Shown here: positions 50,475 to 58,855 of the stretch, piece by piece
How the letters are laid out: every line of letters begins with the position of its first letter
Numbering within the stretch: the stretch's first letter is position 1
From: JAFGAV01 sp041479055
Lineage (GTDB): Bacteria; Acidobacteriota; Aminicenantia; Aminicenantales; JAFGAV01
Length of the DNA stretch: 64,000 bases
Direction: 5' to 3'
Assembly: GCA_963702835.1 (NCBI GenBank)
Contig: OY969762.1
Location: 62,001-126,000, forward strand
The notes under the pieces: generated by a model
Database searches by the model: none
Seen by the model: the letters and a program-made list of their open reading frames with translations, nothing else
Told to the model about the DNA's origin: nothing
Position numbers and translations under genes: made by a program

Positions 50475-52985
50475 ATGGGACAGGAAAAAGTGGATACCGT
50501 TCCAGCCAGCCAGACGCCGCTATCAAGAAGGAAACTTCTATCCCCGGCCACTCTTTTCATTTTCTTTCTGGAAGTCTTGGCCCTGGCCTCTTTCCTCTGG
50601 CATCAGGGACTCCTTGAACTGTTCAGCCGGGTGGATCATTCCGTTGTATTTTATGTGGTCTCCGGCCTCCTGACGGCCGTCTTGGTGGGGGCCGCGGCCT
50701 TTGAGACGGTGAACCGATATTCCTCTTTTTTAGCTTCAAGAATCCAGGAAAATCGCCGGCCGCTGGCCCAGGCCATCGTTTTGACTCTCACGCCCCTTAT
50801 GTTTCTTTCCCTTATATTTCTTCAACACATCGTTTACTTAAGAGAAATCGGCCCAGCCATTGTTTTGGCCAGTCTGGCCGGCTTCCTCTGCCTCCATGGC
50901 CTTTTTCTTTCGAGAATCCACAGGCAATTCCCTGGAAAAATATTCCAGTCTCAAAGGAAGATAGTCTCTTCGCCTCGACTTTTCCGTGAAGGACGGCTTC
51001 CTTATTTGGCCTTATTCTGTTTTTTCGGGTTCTATGCTCTTTTGGCTTCGGGAAAGGTTTTTCCGGCCCAGCCTGTCACCGGCGACGAGCCGCATTACCT
51101 GATTCTGGCTAAAAGCCTGCTGTCCGACCACGACCTGAACCTGTCCAACAACTACAGGGACCAGAATTATCTTCAATTCTATCCGGGAGTACTGCGCCCT
51201 CACACCCGAACGGGAAAGAAGGGTTCTGAGTTTCAGTATTCCCTGCACGCTACCGGACTTCCTCTGCTCCTCCTCCCTTTTTATTATGTAGGGGAAAAAA
51301 TCTCTTCGGCAAAAAGTCTGGCCCCCGATGCCGAGACCCGGAGAAAAATATTCGTTTTCCTGGTACGCTTGCCTCTCTGCTTTCTCGCCGCGCTCCTTGG
51401 CTTCCTGGTTTTCCAGTTGACCCGAGATATCACCCGGAGCCCTCATGCCTCCTGGACTGCCTGGCTCGTTTTCGGACTGACTCCGCCGCTCCTCTTCTAT
51501 GCCTATCTCATCTACCCGGAAATTCCCGCGGCGGTCATCCTCATCTGGGTCTTTAGGTCATTGGTCATCAAACGAAATTTCGGAGAGGGCCGCTGTCTTC
51601 TGGCCGGTTTGGGCGCTGCTTTCCTGCCCTGGCTTGGAATCAAATACACGATTCTGGCCGTCGGCATTTCCCTCCTCGTCGCTTTATCCTTGTTGAAAAC
51701 AGAGAAGGGGAAAGCCCGAAAATTCCTTCTTTTTTTTGCTCCGCTGCTAGTCTCCGCCGGGCTCTATCTTTTTTATCTCTGGTCGCTGTATGGCACCCTC
51801 TCGCCCTTTTCTCCCTACGAGGGGATAGAGTATAAAAACATGATGTTCCAGAAGTTTTTTCATTCCAACCCGGCCGAATTTCTCCGCTGCGGCTTGGCTT
51901 ATCTCTTCGATCAGAGGGTCGGCATCCTGGCCTATTCCCCTATCTACCTTCTTTTCCTCCCGGGAATTTTCCTGGCCTTGAAAAGATGGAGACGGGCTGC
52001 CGGGTCCCTTTTGGTCGTCTTTTCCCTTTATTGGGCGTTTTGCTCTCTCGGCTACTATTGGGGCGGATTCTGCCCGCCGGGGAGAACTCTGCTCCCCGTA
52101 CTCTGGGTTATGGCCGTTTTCTTGGCTCACTCCTTGGCGGCAGGCCCCGACTCAGGCGGCCTGCCGCAGGAAATAGATTCGCCCAGGTTTCATGGCCGAA
52201 AAAGAGTCGTCATTCAGACGCTCCTGGTCCTCAGCCTGCTGGCTGCCTTTTTGACGCTGAATCATCCGCAGCTCCTCTATCATGAAAACCTGGCCAATCG
52301 TCTGGACCCCAGGGGCTCCAGTAGCCATCTTCTGGCTTCCCTCAGCAATGCCTTTATTGATTTAAGGGGGTCTGTCCCCGCCTTATCCGGCCAGAAGGCC
52401 GCCCATGGGGAGGCTCTGGCCGCCTGGATTCTGGCCGCCCTCCTCCTGACTTTCCTTTTTTTGAAAAAGAGAAGAATCGAAGGCCGGCCGGTCACTTATC
52501 GACAGGCCGCCTGGCCTCTGGTGTTTGTCCACAGCTTGTCCGCTCTTTTCATCGCCTATGTCTTTTTTAACATCCAGTTGAACAACCCAGCCGCGTTGGG
52601 GCCGGATAATGTCAGGGTTTTTTTCCAGGATGACAATCACTACGGTCCGGAGCAGGGGGGATTTTGGACGGAGGGACGGTCTCTGACCCGCCTCTTGATT
52701 CAATCCCGACAAAAGGTCAAGGCTATTGCTGTCACCGTTTCCTCTCCCCCGGGGGGGAAAACCTTTGTTCAGGTCGCCCGCTCCCGGGAAATCATTTTGA
52801 GAAACAAGGCCAAAGGGCTTGAGCAGACGTCTGTGTTTCGCCGGCCGGTCGGTTTTCCCTGGAAGGGCGGGCATCTGTACCTCCTCCAAGTCCAAGAGAC
52901 CAATAGTTTTGTTCCCTTTCAACTGGACAGGCGTGTTCGGGACAATAGACACCTAGGAGCTTTTGTCAAGATTCAAGTTAAATGA
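50475..52985 (+). CDS. Large polytopic membrane protein, GT-C glycosyltransferase-like
   Basis: 836 residues from ATG 50475 (a GTG at 50385 would overlap the previous gene). About 13 hydrophobic segments. The loop after the early helices reads VTGDEPHYLILAKSLLS, the GT-C-type acidic motif as in the gene before it, followed by a long loop with HATGLPLLLLPFYY. A periplasmic C-terminal part of ~150 residues follows. It is probably paired with the 48583 gene in surface glycan or glycoprotein assembly. Its stop lies only 14 bases before the IS110-type element. Confidence 0.72.
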   Translation: MGQEKVDTVPASQTPLSRRKLLSPATLFIFFLEVLALASFLWHQGLLELFSRVDHSVVFYVVSGLLTAVLVGAAAFETVNRYSSFLASRIQENRRPLAQAIVLTLTPLMFLSLIFLQHIVYLREIGPAIVLASLAGFLCLHGLFLSRIHRQFPGKIFQSQRKIVSSPRLFREGRLPYLALFCFFGFYALLASGKVFPAQPVTGDEPHYLILAKSLLSDHDLNLSNNYRDQNYLQFYPGVLRPHTRTGKKGSEFQYSLHATGLPLLLLPFYYVGEKISSAKSLAPDAETRRKIFVFLVRLPLCFLAALLGFLVFQLTRDITRSPHASWTAWLVFGLTPPLLFYAYLIYPEIPAAVILIWVFRSLVIKRNFGEGRCLLAGLGAAFLPWLGIKYTILAVGISLLVALSLLKTEKGKARKFLLFFAPLLVSAGLYLFYLWSLYGTLSPFSPYEGIEYKNMMFQKFFHSNPAEFLRCGLAYLFDQRVGILAYSPIYLLFLPGIFLALKRWRRAAGSLLVVFSLYWAFCSLGYYWGGFCPPGRTLLPVLWVMAVFLAHSLAAGPDSGGLPQEIDSPRFHGRKRVVIQTLLVLSLLAAFLTLNHPQLLYHENLANRLDPRGSSSHLLASLSNAFIDLRGSVPALSGQKAAHGEALAAWILAALLLTFLFLKKRRIEGRPVTYRQAAWPLVFVHSLSALFIAYVFFNIQLNNPAALGPDNVRVFFQDDNHYGPEQGGFWTEGRSLTRLLIQSRQKVKAIAVTVSSPPGGKTFVQVARSREIILRNKAKGLEQTSVFRRPVGFPWKGGHLYLLQVQETNSFVPFQLDRRVRDNRHLGAFVKIQVK

Positions 52986-52998
52986 CGATAGCATCTTC

Positions 52999-53015
52999 TA
53001 TGATGATGTGATGCA
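52999..53015. repeat. Left inverted repeat of the insertion sequence
   Basis: 17 bases, exact reverse complement of 54289-54305. The match stops sharply at both ends. Confidence 0.9.
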
Positions 53016-53194
53016 AGCAATATTTTAGCCCATCTTATTGTTCCTCTTTATTATCATCGGTTTGGCAACCAATCTTCTATTCGTGCCATGACGCACACAC
53101 TGTTATGTCAGGTTCCGGCTCCTTAACCTCCAAAAGGGAACGCAGCCCGCAGGCCCGTTAGATGCTATCCGAAGGCAGCCGGATTTTTTCATTC
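53016..53194 (-). ncRNA. Candidate bridge-RNA region of the insertion sequence
   Basis: Noncoding flank downstream of the transposase. IS110-family recombinases use a structured bridge RNA from the noncoding end, and for the IS1111 group this lies after the transposase gene. On the minus strand several short hairpins can form: ATCCG/CGGAT, GGTT/AACC twice (the second as GGTTGCCAAACC). No covariance model was run, so this is a location-based inference. Confidence 0.4.
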
Positions 53195-54220
53195 CTATTC
53201 GTTTTTATGAAAGGGCACATAGTTGCGGCCCTCTTTAAGGATCGTGTAAATGATTGTCAGCAGCCGCCTGGCCGTAGCCACTTTGGCGACATTGGGTTTC
53301 TTCCTAGAGGCATACTTCTGATAGAAGAGCTGAAGCCCGCGATCATGCCTGATGGCCGGCCAGACCGCTTCCACCGCCGCCCACCTCAACCAGCGGTTCC
53401 CCTCCCGGGTCATCTTCCCTTGATAACTTCTCATCCCCGAGCTGTGTGTGGAAGGAATCACGCCGGCGTAGCTGTGGAGCTTGGCGGCCGACTCGAACCG
53501 CCGGATATCGTCGATCTCGGTGGCCACCAGCACCGAGAAGAACTTCCCAAACCCCGGCACAGTGTAGATCCGTTGGGCGTCTGCCATTTTTTGGAACAGC
53601 TCCTCCACCAGCTTGTCCGACGTCTTGATCAGCGCCCGAAGCTCTTCGTGGAGCTTCAGCAGCCCCTCCACAAGCGCCTTGTCCACAGAGGCCATCTCTA
53701 CCGCCTTGAGTCGAGCTATCCCTTTTTGACTGAAGAGCTCCTTCTCCAACCCTATCGCTTTCTGGATGTCCTCGGGTTGCTGGGCTAGTAAGGCGCCTAC
53801 CCTGTTCTTGACCCGCGTCTGGCCCGCAACGAAAAAGACCCTCTGCCGCAAAACCCTCTGCGCTCTCCGGGTCTCGGGAGACCTCTTGTGGGCTTCCGGG
53901 ATCAGGTTGGCCCGCAACAGGTCGGCCAAAATTCGGGAATCCCGCTTATCCGTCTTGATCTTGGCCTTGGCAATGGCCTTGACCTCCAGAGGATGGGCGA
54001 CCTTCACCTCCACCCCCAGGTCCTCTAAGATATCAACCAGGACGTAGCTCGAATACCCCGCCTCCACCACAGCCTTCATCTCTGTCTCAAAACCCCGCAG
54101 AAACTCCTGAATCTCGCTCCTGTAGTTCAACACCGAGCCCGCTTTGACGATGGCCCCGTCTTCTTCCATGATCGTCAGATGCGAGCGTTGCTTATGATTG
54201 TCAACGCCCATATAATACAT
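53195..54220 (-). CDS. IS110-family transposase (DEDD recombinase)
   Basis: 341 residues, full length. The N-terminal RuvC-like domain has MGVDNHKQRSHLTI (first Asp), VVEAGYSSY (Glu) and KTDKRDSRILADLL (Asp-x-x-Asp). The C-terminal Tnp20 domain has VPGFGKFFSVLVATEI and SYAGVIPSTHSSGMRSYQGKMTREGNRWLR, with the conserved Ser. No stop or frameshift is visible, so it may be active. Confidence 0.95.
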   Translation of the reverse strand: MYYMGVDNHKQRSHLTIMEEDGAIVKAGSVLNYRSEIQEFLRGFETEMKAVVEAGYSSYVLVDILEDLGVEVKVAHPLEVKAIAKAKIKTDKRDSRILADLLRANLIPEAHKRSPETRRAQRVLRQRVFFVAGQTRVKNRVGALLAQQPEDIQKAIGLEKELFSQKGIARLKAVEMASVDKALVEGLLKLHEELRALIKTSDKLVEELFQKMADAQRIYTVPGFGKFFSVLVATEIDDIRRFESAAKLHSYAGVIPSTHSSGMRSYQGKMTREGNRWLRWAAVEAVWPAIRHDRGLQLFYQKYASRKKPNVAKVATARRLLTIIYTILKEGRNYVPFHKNE

Positions 54221-54288
54221 GTTGCACCTCCTTTATTTGGGTTTCTTCTCACGGGTAATCTATCACACCAATAGACACCCGGAGGAGG

Positions 54289-54305
54289 TGCATCACATCA
54301 TCATA
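54289..54305. repeat. Right inverted repeat of the insertion sequence
   Basis: Exact reverse complement of 52999-53015, about 70 bases upstream of the transposase start. Confidence 0.9.
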
Positions 54306-54740
54306 TAACCTCCAAACGTGTGATACGTGGGGAGGGGTGGCACGGCGGAGGGGCTCCGGCCTTTCCGGAGACGCCATCGAGCCCCCTAATTTCTAGGGGG
54401 CTGGGGGGTTAATAAATAGAAAAAAGCAGGGAGGCGGCTCCGGCCATACAGTCCACCCGCGCGCAGCCTGGCGAGCACGGATGGGGAGGAGCCGTAACAG
54501 GACCCCTCCTCTTCTTGAATGCTGGATCACACAATCGGAGATGCTATCTTAAATGACCGGATGCGCCTGACGGCCTCCCCAATGGCTCCGGATTTTGACC
54601 TGGAAAGCGCCGTCCGCCCATGATACTAGGGCTGCTGAAGGGTCGGCTGGAATAGGACGGGCCTGACCCGGAAGTCGGGCCGCTTTCTTCCCCCACCTAA
54701 AAACTGGTATGATAAATGCCCTTAGGACAAAGGAGCGGCC
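54306..54740. other. Non-coding stretch between the IS and the glycosyltransferase cluster
   Basis: 435 bases without a supported gene. It holds a 9-bp hairpin (54380-54402), a GC-rich middle part, and a possible -10 box TATGAT at 54710-54715 in front of the 68-residue ORF. The sequence looks like a degraded region; no coding remnant was recognised. Confidence 0.5.
54380..54402. terminator. Perfect 9-bp hairpin, possible terminator
   Basis: AGCCCCCTA (54380-54388) and TAGGGGGCT (54394-54402) with loop ATTTC. There is no clean T run on either strand, so terminator function is uncertain. Confidence 0.35.
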
Positions 54741-54947
54741 ATGGGTGATTTTCTTGACATCAAATGTCTGCCGCCGGAGGAAGCCCGGCGCATCGAAGCT
54801 GAGATCGAGAAACGGATCGAGGCCAAGAAGAAGGAAGGGTTGATCACCGAGCGTGAAATCCGGGAGATTGAGGAGATGAGGCTAAAGCCTCTGGCCGACA
54901 TCCTGGATATTCAGAGTCTTTGGGAAGACCACCTCTACAAGGATTAG
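54741..54947 (+). CDS. Small charged protein, function unknown
   Basis: 68 residues, highly charged and mostly helical (EEARRIEAEIEKRIEAKKKE, then ITEREIREIEEMRL). It ends LADILDIQSLWEDHLYKD. AAAGGAG precedes the ATG by seven bases. It lies 47 bases before the next gene, at the head of the glycosyltransferase cluster. I recognise no family; a small coiled-coil scaffold is possible. Confidence 0.65.
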   Translation: MGDFLDIKCLPPEEARRIEAEIEKRIEAKKKEGLITEREIREIEEMRLKPLADILDIQSLWEDHLYKD

Positions 54948-54994
54948 GCCGGCCGGCCCGGGCCTGAGGGCTGACCGTCCGAAGGGAGAGTTCC

Positions 54995-55534
54995 ATGGAG
55001 GACAAAGAAAAAGGGGAAAGACGCCTGAGCGGCGTTTATAAAATCGATTATGAAGCCCTGGATGTGACGGCCCTTATGGACCAGGTCAGGCAGCGGGCCG
55101 CCCGCCGGGCCGCTGAACCTGGCCAAGCCGCGGCCGAAACCGAGGAGGCCGGACCGGCCGTCCCCCCGGCCGCCCCCGCTGAACCTCTCAGCCTGAAAAA
55201 AAAGATCAAGATAAAGGTCCAGCGCTTCTTGACACCCTTCTTCCCCTTGCAGCGGCTGCTGGCCTTTCCGGTCCATTTGGACCTGATGCAGACGACGGCC
55301 CAGCTCCACCAGACCAACTTGCGTCTCGACCGGCTCCTGGCCAAGGTCCACCAGCGTGACCTGACTCAGGAGTACGTCAAGCTTCTCCACATCCTGTGCC
55401 ACAACCTGGTGGCCGAACTGACCAAGCTCCGGGTGGAGCACGAGGCCCTGAAGCTCAAGGCCCAAATCCTGGAGAAGGACTTCGAGCAGCTCGGCCGCCG
55501 GGAGCGGGCCATGGAGCGGCGCATCCTCCCATGA
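54995..55534 (+). CDS. Coiled-coil protein at the head of the glycosyltransferase cluster, unknown
   Basis: 179 residues. N-terminal ~60 residues are charged and then Ala/Pro-rich; residues ~68-95 are basic and amphipathic (KIKIKVQRFLTPFFPLQRLLAF), perhaps membrane-associated; residues ~100-175 are a long helix/coiled coil. The stop overlaps the first glycosyltransferase start (ATGA). It may anchor or organise the transferases at the membrane; no catalytic motif is seen. Confidence 0.7.
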   Translation: MEDKEKGERRLSGVYKIDYEALDVTALMDQVRQRAARRAAEPGQAAAETEEAGPAVPPAAPAEPLSLKKKIKIKVQRFLTPFFPLQRLLAFPVHLDLMQTTAQLHQTNLRLDRLLAKVHQRDLTQEYVKLLHILCHNLVAELTKLRVEHEALKLKAQILEKDFEQLGRRERAMERRILP

Positions 55535-56736
55535 AGGTCGTTTTCGTCGTCCAGCGCTACAGCCTGGAGATCTCCGGAGGGGCCGAGCTCCACTGTCGCT
55601 GGGTGGCCGAGCACATGGCCAAGCACTGGGAGGTCGAAGTGTGGACCACCCGGGCCTTCGACTACATCACCTGGAAGAACCATTATCCCGCCGGCCGGGA
55701 AGTGATCAACGGCGTGCCGGTGCGGCGCTACCCGGTCCGCCGGCCCCGCGACCCGGAGAAGTTCGGCCGCCTCCAGGCCCGCCTCCTGGCCGGCGAGCAT
55801 AAGGCCTCCGATGAGCTGCGCTGGCTGGAGGAGGAGGGGCCGCTGGCCACCGCCCTGCTGGCCGACCTGCGCCGCGGCCGCCCGGCCGCGGATTATTTCA
55901 TTTTCTTCAGCTACCGCTATTATCATTCCTACTGGGGCGTCCATACCGTACCGAACAAGGCTATCCTGGTTCCCACCGCCGAGCACGACCCGGTCATCCA
56001 CCTCCGCCTGTTCAAGGGGCTTTTCCGCCGGCCTCGGGCTTTCATCTACAACTCGGTTGAGGAGCAGGACATGATCCAGCGGCTGTCGGGCAACCGCTCC
56101 GTCCCCGGCCTGGTGACAGGGGTGGGCACCGAGGTCCTGGAAGCCCGCTCGGCCGAGCGCTTTCGCCAAAAATACGGCCTGGACGGCGATTACCTCATCT
56201 ACATCGGCCGGGTGGACCAGAACAAAGGTTGCCACAAGATGTTCGACTATTTCCTCCGCTTCAAGGAAGAGACGGGCTCGCCGATAAAGCTTGTCCTCAT
56301 CGGCGGCACCGTCCTCCCCATTCCCCGCCATCCCGACATCCGCTACCTGGGCATCCTCTCCGAGCAGGACAAGTTCGACGGCCTGGAGGGCGCCCTGCTC
56401 CTCCTCATGCCCTCTTTTTACGAGAGCCTGTCCATGGTCACTCTGGAAGCCTGGGCCCTGGGCAAGCCCGTGCTGGCCAACGCCCATTGCGAGGTGCTGC
56501 GGGGTCAGTGCCGGCGGAGCCGGGCCGGTCTCGACTTCCGTGACTATGCCGAGTTCAGCGAAGCGCTCGGCCTGCTGCTGGCCGACCAAAGGCTGCGGCA
56601 GGTATTGGGCCGCAACGGCGCCGCCTATTACCGGGAGAACTACACCTGGGAGGTCATCGAGCGCAAGTACCTCACCGTGGTGGACCAGCTCCAAGAAGAG
56701 AACCGATGCCGATCCATCAATTCGCCACGTCCCTGA
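55531..56736 (+). CDS. GT-B glycosyltransferase (GT4-like), type A copy 1
   Basis: 401 residues. GT-B fold: N-domain KVVFVVQRYSLEISGGAELHCR, and in the C-domain YIGRVDQNKGCHKM, IKLVLIGG, DIRYLGILSEQDKFDGLEGA and the donor-site FYESLSMVTLEAWALGKPVLA, whose E-x7-E pair marks retaining GT4 enzymes. It overlaps the next transferase by 31 bases. A second A-type copy starts at 58856. Confidence 0.9.
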   Translation: MKVVFVVQRYSLEISGGAELHCRWVAEHMAKHWEVEVWTTRAFDYITWKNHYPAGREVINGVPVRRYPVRRPRDPEKFGRLQARLLAGEHKASDELRWLEEEGPLATALLADLRRGRPAADYFIFFSYRYYHSYWGVHTVPNKAILVPTAEHDPVIHLRLFKGLFRRPRAFIYNSVEEQDMIQRLSGNRSVPGLVTGVGTEVLEARSAERFRQKYGLDGDYLIYIGRVDQNKGCHKMFDYFLRFKEETGSPIKLVLIGGTVLPIPRHPDIRYLGILSEQDKFDGLEGALLLLMPSFYESLSMVTLEAWALGKPVLANAHCEVLRGQCRRSRAGLDFRDYAEFSEALGLLLADQRLRQVLGRNGAAYYRENYTWEVIERKYLTVVDQLQEENRCRSINSPRP

Positions 56737-57773
56737 CCTACGGGGACGCCATCTCCGACGAAATGCTGGAGATACGCAAGGCCCTCCAGCGCCTGGGCCA
56801 TGAGTCCGAGATCTTCGTCAAGTTCTACGACCCGCGGCTGGCCCATCTCCTCCGGGACTACCGGGAGTACCGCCGCCAAAGCTCGGCCCGGAACACGGTC
56901 ATCTTCCATTTCTCCATCGGCTCGCCCGTGTCCAAGATGTTCTTCCGCATCCCCGACCGCAAGATGATGATCTACCACAACATCACCCCCTGCGACTTCT
57001 TCCTCGACAACCACCGCATCCTGACCCGGGAGTGCTACAAGGGGCGGCTGGAGCTGCGCCTGTTCACGGGCAAGGTGGACCTGGCCCTGGGCGACTCGGA
57101 GTACAACCGCCGCGAGCTGGAGGAGGCGGGCTATGCTCCCACCGGCGTGCTGCCCATCGTCCTTGACTTCTCCAAGTTCGATATACCGGGCGACCCGCTG
57201 ACGGCCGAGATTTACGGTAAGGGCCAGACCACCATCCTGTACGTTGGGCGGGTCATCCCGGCCAAAAAATTCGAGGACATCATCAAGGCCTTTTATTGGT
57301 ATAAGACGCGCTTCAACCGGGACTCCCGGCTCATCCTGGCCGGCGACACCCGGGGCATGGAGCGCTATACGGCGGGGCTGTTCGAGCTGGTGGCCCGGCT
57401 GCGGCTCAGCGACGTCCACTTTACGGGCCATATCGAATTCGACCAGCTGGTGGCTTTCTACCGGCTGGCCGACGTCTATCTCAGCTTGAGTGCGCACGAG
57501 GGGTTCGGCGTGCCGCTCCTGGAGGCGTTCTATCTGGGCCTGCCGGTGGCAGCCCTGGCCTCGGGCGCCGTGGAGGAGACGATGAACGGCGGCGGGGCGC
57601 TGCTCCGGGCCAAGGACCCATTGCGCACGGCCGCCCTGCTGGACCGTATCGTGAGCGATGCCGACTTCAAGGCCCGGCTGGTCGCCTCCGGCCGCCGCGC
57701 CCTGGAGAAGTACAGCCCGGAGAACATCGGCCGCATTCTGGCCGAACATCTGCGCCGGGTGGGGGCGGCCTGA
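56706..57773 (+). CDS. GT-B glycosyltransferase (GT4-like), type B copy 1
   Basis: 355 residues. The N-domain begins IHQFATSLTYGDAISDEMLEIRKALQRLG; the MIYHNITPCDFF motif and GDSEYNRREL follow. The C-domain has LYVGRVIPAKKFEDIIKAF, VHFTGHIEFDQLVAFY and HEGFGVPLLEAFYLGLPVAA. This is the GT4 donor-binding pattern. It is a close paralogue of the next gene. Confidence 0.9.
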   Translation: MPIHQFATSLTYGDAISDEMLEIRKALQRLGHESEIFVKFYDPRLAHLLRDYREYRRQSSARNTVIFHFSIGSPVSKMFFRIPDRKMMIYHNITPCDFFLDNHRILTRECYKGRLELRLFTGKVDLALGDSEYNRRELEEAGYAPTGVLPIVLDFSKFDIPGDPLTAEIYGKGQTTILYVGRVIPAKKFEDIIKAFYWYKTRFNRDSRLILAGDTRGMERYTAGLFELVARLRLSDVHFTGHIEFDQLVAFYRLADVYLSLSAHEGFGVPLLEAFYLGLPVAALASGAVEETMNGGGALLRAKDPLRTAALLDRIVSDADFKARLVASGRRALEKYSPENIGRILAEHLRRVGAA

Positions 57774-57780
57774 GGGCGGA

Positions 57781-58839
57781 ATGAGAATCGACCAGCTCGT
57801 GCCGGCTTTCCACCGGGGGGATGCCATCGGCGATGCGGCTTTTCATATGCGGAACCTTTTCCGCCGGAGCGGCTTCCAAGCCGATATTTACTGTCTGGAC
57901 CGCGACGAAGACCGGGCGGAGGAAGCTGTTTTTTTCAAGGATTTCCCGCCGCCCTCGGCCGGCGACGTGACCATCCTCCATTTCGCCCTGGCCTCGCCCC
58001 TGAGCTCGGCCTTCGCCCGCCTTGGCTCCCGGAAAGTTCTCCTCCACCACAACATCACTCCGGCCTCCTACTTTCTGCCCTTCAGCCTGGAGATGGCCCG
58101 CCTGGTCCAGGCCGGCCGCCGGGAGCTGACTTCGCTGGCGGCCGCCGTTGACCTGGGCCTGGCTGATTCGGAGTTCAACCGGCAGGAGCTCATCCGCTTC
58201 GGCTTCCGCCGGGCGGAAGTCTTTCCCCTGTTTGTGGACTTCGCCAAGTACGAGCGGCCGGCGGACCGTTTTGTCCAGGACCTAGTCAAGGACGGCCGGA
58301 CGAACATCCTGTTCGTCGGTCGTATCGTGCCCAACAAGAAAATCGAGGACCTCATCAAGGTCACTTTTTACTTTAAGAAATACATTTCCCCCTTGGTCCG
58401 GCTGCTGGTAGTGGGCAAGACGCAGTCCCTGCCCAAGTACTACCATAGCCTGGTGCGCCTGGCCGATGAGTTCTATCTGAAGAGCGAGGAGATCCAATTC
58501 ACCGGCCATATCCCGGACGAGGAGATGTACGCCCTCTACCGGGCCTCCCACGTCTTCCTGTCGTTAAGCGAGCACGAGGGCTTCTGCCTGCCCCTCCTGG
58601 AGAGCATGGTCTTCGACCTGCCGGTGGTCGCCTACAATGCCGCGGCTGTTCCCGGGACTCTGGCCGGGGCCGGGATTCTGATCAATGACCGCCGGGTGGA
58701 CCGCGTGGCCGAGCTGCTGGACATCGTCGGCCACGACGGCCGGCTCCGGGAGGAGGTTCGGCGAGGCCAGAGGCGGCGGCTGGAAGAGTTCAAGAGGACG
58801 GACTGGGGCAAAATCCTGGTGGAGCTATTGACGGCATGA
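57781..58839 (+). CDS. GT-B glycosyltransferase (GT4-like), type B copy 2
   Basis: 352 residues. It shares with the previous gene IDQLVPAFHRGDAIGDAAFH, the HHNITPASYF motif, DSEFNRQEL, LFVGRIVPNKKIEDLIK and HEGFCLPLLESMVFDLPVVA. It starts seven bases after it, consistent with tandem duplication. Sugar donor and acceptor are unknown; surface polysaccharide synthesis is the likely pathway. Confidence 0.9.
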   Translation: MRIDQLVPAFHRGDAIGDAAFHMRNLFRRSGFQADIYCLDRDEDRAEEAVFFKDFPPPSAGDVTILHFALASPLSSAFARLGSRKVLLHHNITPASYFLPFSLEMARLVQAGRRELTSLAAAVDLGLADSEFNRQELIRFGFRRAEVFPLFVDFAKYERPADRFVQDLVKDGRTNILFVGRIVPNKKIEDLIKVTFYFKKYISPLVRLLVVGKTQSLPKYYHSLVRLADEFYLKSEEIQFTGHIPDEEMYALYRASHVFLSLSEHEGFCLPLLESMVFDLPVVAYNAAAVPGTLAGAGILINDRRVDRVAELLDIVGHDGRLREEVRRGQRRRLEEFKRTDWGKILVELLTA

Positions 58840-58855
58840 ACGGGCGGAGCTCGGC

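Larger units (their letters stand above)
52999..54305 (-). mobile_element. IS110/IS1111-type insertion sequence
   Basis: A single DEDD/Tnp20 transposase gene flanked by a perfect 17-bp inverted repeat, TATGATGATGTGATGCA at 52999-53015 and its reverse complement at 54289-54305. Classical IS110 elements lack such repeats, while the IS1111 group has subterminal ones, so the true ends may lie a few bases outside. Noncoding flanks are about 70 bases before the transposase start and about 180 bases after its stop, excluding the repeats, again as in the IS1111 group. Confidence 0.85.

Noticed and set aside
53162..53788. Plus-strand open frame of 208 codons antisense to the transposase
   Set aside because: It is a shadow of the IS110 transposase gene, whose protein is clearly conserved on the minus strand.
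52943..54279. Direct repeat CAATAGACACC at 52943-52953 and 54269-54279 as insertion-site duplication
   Set aside because: One copy lies outside and the other inside the inverted repeats, so it does not mark the element ends; IS110-type elements usually make no such duplication.
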